Below, piece by piece: positions 57,960 to 64,000 of a DNA stretch of 64,000 nt. Source of the stretch: Nipponacmea schrenckii. Its lineage: Eukaryota; Mollusca; Gastropoda; Lottiidae. The notes under the pieces are model-generated. The model was given only the letters and a program-made list of their open reading frames with translations. It ran no database searches and was not told the origin of the DNA. Each line of letters opens with the position of its first letter. Position 1 is the stretch's first letter. Both the position numbers and the translations under genes were made by a program. The DNA lies in contig JAUJPP010000005.1 of NCBI GenBank assembly GCA_030562195.1, positions 17,037,106 to 17,101,105 on the forward strand. Reading direction: 5' to 3'.

Positions 57960-58208
57960 ATGCTGGTTGGGGTTCTAATTCAGGTCGAGGCCAGTGTCGT
58001 ACATAGAAGTTTTGCGGATCAGCTGATAAACCAATTTCGGGCAAATTGGGATAAAAAAAAGGCAGAATGGGACGTGAACGGGACTAAATGGCATAAAATG
58101 GAAAAGAAATTGAAAAGGGATAGTTTTCATGATTCAATTAATAAAATGCCGAGCCGAAAAACAAGGTCTGTTAAAATCGGCGAACAAATGAAAACTTGCT
58201 ATAAATAA
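57960..58208 (+). pseudogene. Unknown gene, 5' fragment
   Basis: An 82-codon frame. The likely true part starts after a TTCAG at about 57980 and reads FADQLINQFRANWDKKKAEW and then KMEKKLKRDSFHDSINKMPS. The charged, helical composition is unlike repeat translation. It may be the upstream part of the gene that resumes at 59859, with repeats inserted between. Not recognised. Confidence 0.35.
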
Positions 58209-58300
58209 TTCTTCAGACACAACGGTGGAAATATCTTCTTGTTATGTTATAACCACTACACATACATTAATATATAATTAACGTAATAGAATGGGTTACA

Positions 58301-58417
58301 GGCTCAAATTTCAAAGGTAAGCTCTGTAGACTATTTCTGATTAGCTAACCAAAAGATTTCATGTGTTTGAGGCTGTCGGATGATTGTCCGAAACAAATGA
58401 AGCCTGGGCCCCTTTAA
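58301..58417 (+). mobile_element. Partial copy of the TTAA element of 19576-20045 (inverted)
   Basis: GGCTCAAATTTCAAAGGTAA, GCTCTGTAGAC and GAGGCTGTCGGATGATTGTC match 19690-19580 inverted, ending in GGGCCCCTTTAA with the TTAA boundary at 58414-58417. The other end is missing. Confidence 0.75.
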
Positions 58418-58429
58418 TATGTCATACTG

Positions 58430-59858
58430 GTTACCTACTGTAATGGCAAATATTTCTAACTAAAATCTAAACAGTCAGTTGGCGTATTTTGTTGCCAGAC
58501 CTTATTTCTGGTAAATATTATTTTGTTATCTATTTTGTGTTATTTCAGAGAGATGAAGATCTACATATTGATTTCACTCGCTACTGTCCGCTTTATACCA
58601 CTTGCAGAAGCTGCTTGCAGAAAACTCTGAACAACGTGTCTCCTTCCTACCTTTCAAGCCTCTTTAACTATAAACAGACGCCTTATTCTAGCATAAATTC
58701 AAAACTTGTGGTGCAAAAACCACGAATCAATTTAATTAAACAAAGTATTAAATATAAAGGATCAATTTTATGGAATGGTCTAGACGAAAATTTTAAATCA
58801 GCATCAGATTTTAAGACTTTTCGAAGGATGATTCTTGGTAATCTTTCATTAACACAAGCATACTTTCTGTTACACAGGTATTCTTTTCACCAACTATAGG
58901 CTTACTTGCTGATGGCTATCTTAACAATTGTGTTTCTCCATGATTTATTGTAATTTAAGTAATTTATTGATTTTATTTTTCCCTTTCTCACAGGTATATC
59001 ACCGCCAACAATTCTATTTTGGCCTAACTTGAACCATGTTGAAAATCTAAATCATTACTGTCGGGGGATGAGTAAACATCCTTAAAGCTGGTCTTGAGCA
59101 TGGACAAATCCTACCTCCCCCTCCATAGAAAAATAAGAACATTAACTTCTTAGTAGGGTTGGGTAGCCCGCTCGCAGCACATGCACTGAAGCTTTGGCAA
59201 TTCTTTTTTTTTTTTTTGAGGGTATATGTATGTTTTGATGTCTGATCGTCTCATGCAGATGTGCTTGTCTATTCCTTGGTTTTTGTGGTCATGTACTTGA
59301 TCGCAGAAAGATGAATCTGTCCATTTTATACACATGTACTTGTGTATTTTAAAACTATTTGTACTTTGTAATGATATATGGTTTTCGCTGTCATGTACTT
59401 GATCGCCGGAAAATACATCTGTCCATTATTTACAAATGTATTTTAAAACAAATTGTACGTGATATGTGATTTTTTTGCGGTCGTGTGCATGGCCGTGGGA
59501 ACTATATATTATATCCATTTTATAAACAAATTGTAGGTTGAAAATCTGTCCATTTCATGCACATGTACTTGTGTATTTTTAAACAAATTGTACGTGGAGT
59601 ATTGTATATTTATTTTGTGGTCATGTACTTGATCGCCGGAACATAGATCTGTCCATTTGATACACATGCACTTGTGTATTTTTAGTATTTTAGACAAATT
59701 GTATATTGAGATATTATGTATTTTCGATTTTTTTCTTTTTTTCTTTCTTTTTTTTTTTTTCTGATGTATTGCCCCATGGGCTGAATGTGAGACAGGACCA
59801 TGTCCTTGTGTATTGGGCCTAATTTTGACCCATGTAAAATAAAGAGTTTATTATTATG
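58430..59858 (+). pseudogene. 5'-truncated LINE: RT C-terminal tail, tandem 3' UTR and 3' end
   Basis: The frame 58554-58899 ends with the C-terminal pattern of non-LTR RTs: SKLVVQKPRINLIKQSIKYK, GSILWNGLDENFKSASDFK. 59260-59720 holds four to five diverged units of about 115 bp (GTCATGTACTTGATCGCCGG, ATCTGTCCATTT). 59758-59858 is the 3' end with hairpin AGGAC-CAT-GTCCT, CCATGTAAAATAAAGAGTTT and ATTATTAT. The frame has no start or catalytic RT core, so it is dead on arrival. The boundary at 58430 is approximate. Confidence 0.7.
59260..59720 (+). repeat. Diverged tandem units in the LINE 3' UTR
   Basis: TGTACTTGATCGC and ATCTGTCCATTT recur at roughly 110-120-base spacing, with deletions in the third unit. 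Confidence 0.65.
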
Positions 59859-60644
59859 ATGCCTCTGGCTCGAAATTGGATTTTTGGTTAACCATATCAA
59901 AAGACAGCGACCAAGTTGAAAGTGTATATTCCAATTGGGCTCGTCTCTTTGATTTTACTTCGTCAGAAGTGGATCGATATATCACAGTGAGTGGTAGACT
60001 GGATTCAATAAAAAAACGCAAGAGATGAATTGAAAAGAGTTTGTGATGACTGGAAAAACTCTGGAGCAAAGATCTGGCCTTACTGTGCATTATCTGAGGC
60101 TGTAAGTGCATGCTATGATGCTGGAAATATTGGTGCAGATAAACAGGCAACTGCTTCTCGACTTGGTCCTGATACTGACGCAAGATCAGAAGCCATCAAT
60201 AAGCTATTTCAAATAACATCCTTTTCATCCTACCAATTCGAACAATAGAAAGCGCATTATACTCTTCTGGGCTGGTAACACAGACCCTTTTTCAAACTGT
60301 TTAAGTACCTTCGACAACCACCTGCCTTTACACCCAAAACTCTTAATGAATGGAATAACTGGGGTCAAGTAAAACAAAAGGTCACTACTGAATGTGTAAA
60401 AAATGAAAAGAAACCAGTAGGAATCCAATATTACTGTAAAGCGAAGGATATCATGGCATTATTCGAAACTTGCATCAAACTTGAACGACCCGAATCATGT
60501 ACATTTGATTCCAGTTTTCAACACCACTGGGACACCGGCTCACAGTTTGACTATTGGAGAAAGAGTACCAATGTTCCTAGAATCATCCTAGAAGAAACGG
60601 CTGAATATTTCTTAACTCAAGTGTTTTCACTATACAAAAATAGC
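59859..60644 (+). pseudogene. Unknown gene, central part
   Basis: Starts directly after the LINE 3' end. Frame 1 reads DASGSKLDFWL...VYSNWARLFDFTSSEVDRYI. A frameshift at an A7 run (about 60013) leads to ARDELKRVCDDWKNSGAKIW, and further shifts at about 60246 and 60295 lead to RQPPAFTPKTLNEWNNWGQ and KLERPESCTFDSSFQHHW. It ends at the inserted element. Composition is that of a folded protein with several Trp, Cys and His. Not recognised; I see no catalytic signature. Confidence 0.5.
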
Positions 60645-62245
60645 AATGGCCCATCGTAATACGCCCACCATTGGCAGCCTTAGTTATTCGGGCGGTGGAC
60701 AAGAGGTATCAGTAAATGTAATATCATCAAAACACATCAAGAACACAACTTCCTATCGTATTCACAAGAAATTTCTGGACAAAGTCAATAACTCAAAGTA
60801 AATGTTTTTCGGTAAGCTAAATTTGCAATCGGTTTCTTCTTTGGGTAATTTAAAAGGCTCAAATCATGAAGAATCAGAGGCTGATAAAGTGAACACGTTT
60901 TAAAGAACAAGGGCAATAACTCAATAAATATTTTTTGATCAATCTGATTTTCAATAGGGTCTTTCCTCAAGTTATAACAAACACTCACACCAAGTTTCAT
61001 AAAATTCCATCAAAAACCAGACTCCCTATCGTGTTCACAAGCAATTTTAGGACACTGGCAATAACTCATAGTAAATATTTTTCGATTGGTTTCATTTTCG
61101 ATAGGCTTCATCCTTGGGTCATTACAAAGACTCATTCCAAGTTTCATTAAAATCCATCAAGAAATGTGGTCTCTATCGTGTTCACAACAATTGTGGACAG
61201 GCAGACGGACAGGCAGACGGACAGACAGACAGGCGGGAAGAAGGCTTCATCCTTGGATGATTACAAACACACACACCAAAATTGGTAAAAATCCATCCAG
61301 AAACCATCTCTCTATCATGTCCACAACACATTTTTGAACGCAAAATGAATGTGTTTTTAAGAACAAGGGCAATAACTCATCAATTTATTTTTCGATTTGT
61401 CTGATTTTCAATAGGCTTTATCCTTAAGTAATAACAAGCAATCACACCAAATTTCATCAAAATCCATCAAGAAACACACTCTTAATCGTGTTCACAACAA
61501 ATTTTCAAAAACAAGGGCAATAACTCATTGAATATTTTTCGATTGGTCTGATTTTCAATAGGGATTCTTCCTTGGGTTATAACAAACACACTCACCAAAT
61601 TTGGTCAAAATCCATCAAGAAATGTGGTCTCTCTCGTGTTCACAACAATTGTGGACAGGCAGATGAATGTGTTTTCAAGAACAAGGGCAATAACTCATCA
61701 ATTTATTTTTCGATTTGTCTGATTTTCAATAGGCTTCATTCTTAAGTAATAACAAGCAATCACACCAAATTTCATCAAAATCCATCAAGAAACACTCTCT
61801 TAATCTTGTTCACAACAAAATTTCAAAAACAAGGGCAATAACTCATTGAATATTTTTCGATTGGTCTGATTTTCAATAGGCTTCTTCCTTGGGTTATAAC
61901 AAACACACTCACCAAATTTGGTCAAAATCCATCAAGAAATGTGGTCTCTATCGTGTTCACAACAATTGTGGACAGGCAGATGAATGTGTTTTCAAGAACA
62001 AGGGCAATAACTCATGAATTAATTTTTTGATTTGTCTGATTTTCAATAGGCTTCATCCTTAAGTAATAACAAGCAATCACACCAAATTTCATCAACATCC
62101 ATCAAGAAACACACTCTTAATCGTGTTCACAACAAATGTTCAAAAACAAGGGCAATAACTCATTGAATATTTTTCGATTGGTCTGATTTTCAATAGGCTT
62201 CTTCCTTGGGTTATAACAATATTTATGTGTGGGCGTATAAAAAGG
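60645..62245 (-). mobile_element. Pearl/Helentron-like element P7, second subfamily, complete
   Basis: 3' end at left: TAG-CAATGG-C-CCATCG, TAATACGCCCACCATTGGC. Seven to eight inverted cores follow with CAAGGGCAATAACTCA, TTTTCAATAGGCTTC and AAATCCATCAAGAAA; a short GACGGACAGGCAGAC microsatellite sits mid-array at about 61200. The head TGTGTGGGCGTATAAAAAG ends at 62245. Flanks ACTATACAAAAA and GGTATAGTG belong to the interrupted unknown gene. Confidence 0.8.
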
Positions 62246-62582
62246 GTATAGTGAAACACCATCTGAAAGTCAACAGTTTTTGGAACAGTATGCTGTAATG
62301 ACAATGGCTTTGTCAACATTGCATGTTTGGAAAATCGTAAACGAATATTGTGATACCTTGGTTTATATCCATGGTGGTCAAATGCCAAGAGTATGCAAGA
62401 CTGCTCTTACATTTCCAACGTTTGCAAATATTATTGAAGTAGTAGGTTATAAACCGATAGAAGTTTGTAATATAAACAATGAGATTAGAGATTATATTGC
62501 GATGAATACTAAAGCCAGAAACGCTAATGATACTGCATATGTGGATTTAGAGAACTATATAAACACGAAGCTAATGACTTAA
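62246..62582 (+). pseudogene. Unknown gene, continuation after the insertion
   Basis: An open frame from the element border reads GYSETPSESQQFLEQYAVMT and then LHVWKIVNEYCDTLVYIHGG, ending LENYINTKLMT at TAA. It abuts the SLYK end of the central part across the inserted element, with a one-base ambiguity. Not recognised. Confidence 0.5.
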
Positions 62583-63190
62583 AGGTTCACAATAAATGCG
62601 ATTTATTGGAATGGAAATGAGTTGATAGAGAAAGCCTGGATAAAGTTATTTTTATCAAGAGTTTTGATCTATTCATTCTACCAATAGGGGGGATGGCCAC
62701 ACACCTGATTAGAACAACTGTTACCGCTAGTGATAAAAATAAATTACAACCATTAGCAAAAACAAAATATATATTTGACACCCCTGGTTTCACAACACGA
62801 TATTATGAAAACAGCATGAGATGTTTGAATCCACAGGTGAAAAACCCGTATATCATATGTGATGAAAGTAAGCTTTCCGACCTGTGTATAACATCTAGTG
62901 GCGTAAGAACAGGATCCATCAAACCATCAATTTACAATACTTTTACGATTAAAGCATTGTCACTGCCTTCCACAGCCAAAGCACCTAAACCAACAACCAA
63001 TGTCAAACTGTTTGCAGGAGTAACTTTTTGTTTCGTGACAACTGGTAACAAGAAGAGAAGTGTTAATCTGAATGAAGAATTGAAGTCGAAACGTAAAATT
63101 ACTAAGCGGAGTATCAGACCTTGCTGTGCTATAAACCATTACTTCACTGGTTCAGATTGTGCTGTATGGCCCAGTGAATCAGTACCGTAA
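62583..63190 (+). pseudogene. Unknown gene, 3' part
   Basis: After stops at 62580 and small frameshifts (about 62590-62660) an open frame runs SFDLFILPIGG to TAA at 63190, including KLQPLAKTKYIFDTPGFTTR, basic KRKITKRSIRPCC and YFTGSDCAVWPSESVP. Codon use looks protein-like over 165 codons. No family recognised; I do not assign a function. Confidence 0.5.
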
Positions 63191-63529
63191 TTATATGTAT
63201 ACTACTGTGAAGCAGTATAGTCTGGTAAATCAATATTGTCTCCTATCGCTGTCTGACTTATATCTATAAAAAACTCTGCATTTGACTCTTGATTTTTTAT
63301 TTATTTACCAAGTGAAGAGAAGGGAATGGGACTGGTTGGGTTTGAGAGCAGATCCCTTTAAAAACGCAATGCAGGATTCGCATTTCTCCAGAATAGCTTG
63401 TCTTAACCACAACTTATCACATTAGAATGTGGTGGAATGGGACTGTTATATAACACCACATCTGCTTTTACTACGATCAATTTCCCAATGTCCGCAACTC
63501 GTGGGAAAAAATACCCATGCTTCCTCTCC
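63191..63529. other. Non-coding sequence
   Basis: No feature seen beyond AT-rich 3' flank. Confidence 0.35.
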
Positions 63530-63740
63530 AAACATAGCTTGCCAGGCAAAGTAATATACACCCACTGGCAGCATTGAATTTGAACAAACACTTAAAACTA
63601 CAATAACAAACACTAGAATGAAATATTCAACCTTCAGTCAACCTTATCTTGGGTGATAAATATACAATATTACTAAGTTTCATCTAATCTGTCAACAATT
63701 GTACCTTCTAACAATGCAATAAATATTTTTCAGTATTTTC
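63530..63740 (-). mobile_element. Pearl/Helentron-like 3' end fragment
   Basis: ACATAG-CTTGCC-A-GGCAAA, AATATACACCCACTGGCAGC and one core (TAAGTTTCATCTAATCTGTC). Truncated on the 5' side. Confidence 0.65.
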
Positions 63741-63754
63741 GTTTTTGGGCCTTT

Positions 63755-64000
63755 GTTACATTTAAACAGTCCTCAGAAATACTCAAGCTCTAAGAAAATC
63801 GCTTGAAATATACCTCAAACAAAATATTTCACTTTTAATTTTTTTTCCGTGCTGTACGCGGCTGGTCTCCAGTCAGTCTGAAAATTGTGTGTCCTGTTGA
63901 CAAATTCTATAATTGAAAATGCGCAGTAGTCTATTTATATAGATGACCGCTATTGCACGACGGGAAGGATAACTCTTTGATTATCAAGACGAACCGTTTT
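63755..64000 (+). mobile_element. Partial copy of the TTAA element of 19576-20045 (inverted), runs off window
   Basis: TTGGGCCTTTGTTACATTTA, CAGTCCTCAGAAAT, CCGTGCTGTACGCGGCTGGT and GTGTGTCCTGTTGACAAA match 20025-19850 inverted; it continues to the window end with a 25-base insertion-like difference (GCACGACGGGAAGGA). Confidence 0.75.

Noticed and set aside
57960..63190. Virus-derived origin for the unknown gene
   Set aside because: No motif that I can tie to a viral family. The idea rests only on it being unfamiliar, so I make no claim.

Overview
This is eukaryotic DNA, most likely from a lophotrochozoan and probably a mollusc. It is AT-rich, and its genes are split by GT..AG introns. About 60-70% of the window is nested transposable-element sequence. 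The organism call is inference: the commonest repeat (about 160-bp tandem cores, a CCGT/GTCT microsatellite and hairpin ends) resembles the 'pearl'/Helentron-like elements described from bivalves. I could run no database search. Two runs of exactly 500 N (29689-30188 and 52045-52544) are assembly gaps.

Region 1, 1-26911 (+ strand). This is the 3' two-thirds of an RBM5/RBM6/RBM10-type splicing-factor gene. Fourteen exons (1518-26477) join in frame into 511 codons encoding RRM2, OCRE, a C2H2 zinc finger and a G-patch. The N-terminal exons (RRM1, RanBP2 finger) would lie before the window. Its introns are packed with repeats. Intron 3 (9034-20431) holds a three-level nest: a pearl-like repeat split by a TTAA-bounded DNA element, which is itself split by another pearl-like repeat. 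Further along intron 3, on the minus strand, lies a decayed multi-exon gene with DDE/RNase-H-like motifs (15257-19431), split by a 5'-truncated LINE with a target-site duplication.

Region 2, 26912-33554. One more complete pearl-like repeat, low-complexity sequence, a gap, a 59-bp tandem array, repeat fragments and an isolated LINE 3' end.

Region 3, 33555-52044. A head-to-tail array of about nine related modules (families R1, R2, R3 and R4), each starting at ACTAGA. Read on the minus strand, each family has a 5' terminal hairpin, a matching inverted motif near the 3' end, a second small hairpin and a CTAG end. This is Helentron-like architecture. A full R1 copy at 5893-7039 sits in a pearl-like core with no target-site duplication, and the empty site can be read from sister units. 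R3 modules repeatedly carry a TATAAAA / CCGGAAGT / GACGTC / AGGTCA motif block.

Region 4, 52545-64000. The last exon of an unidentified minus-strand gene, a tRNA-derived SINE, a 50-bp tandem array, a long palindrome, several minus-strand pearl-like elements, TTAA-bounded MITEs and a decayed plus-strand gene of unknown function (57960-63190). That gene is interrupted by a LINE 3' fragment and by a complete pearl-like element.

The only clearly functional gene is the RBM5/10-like one. The rest is best read as layers of mobile DNA whose relative ages can be inferred from the nesting.
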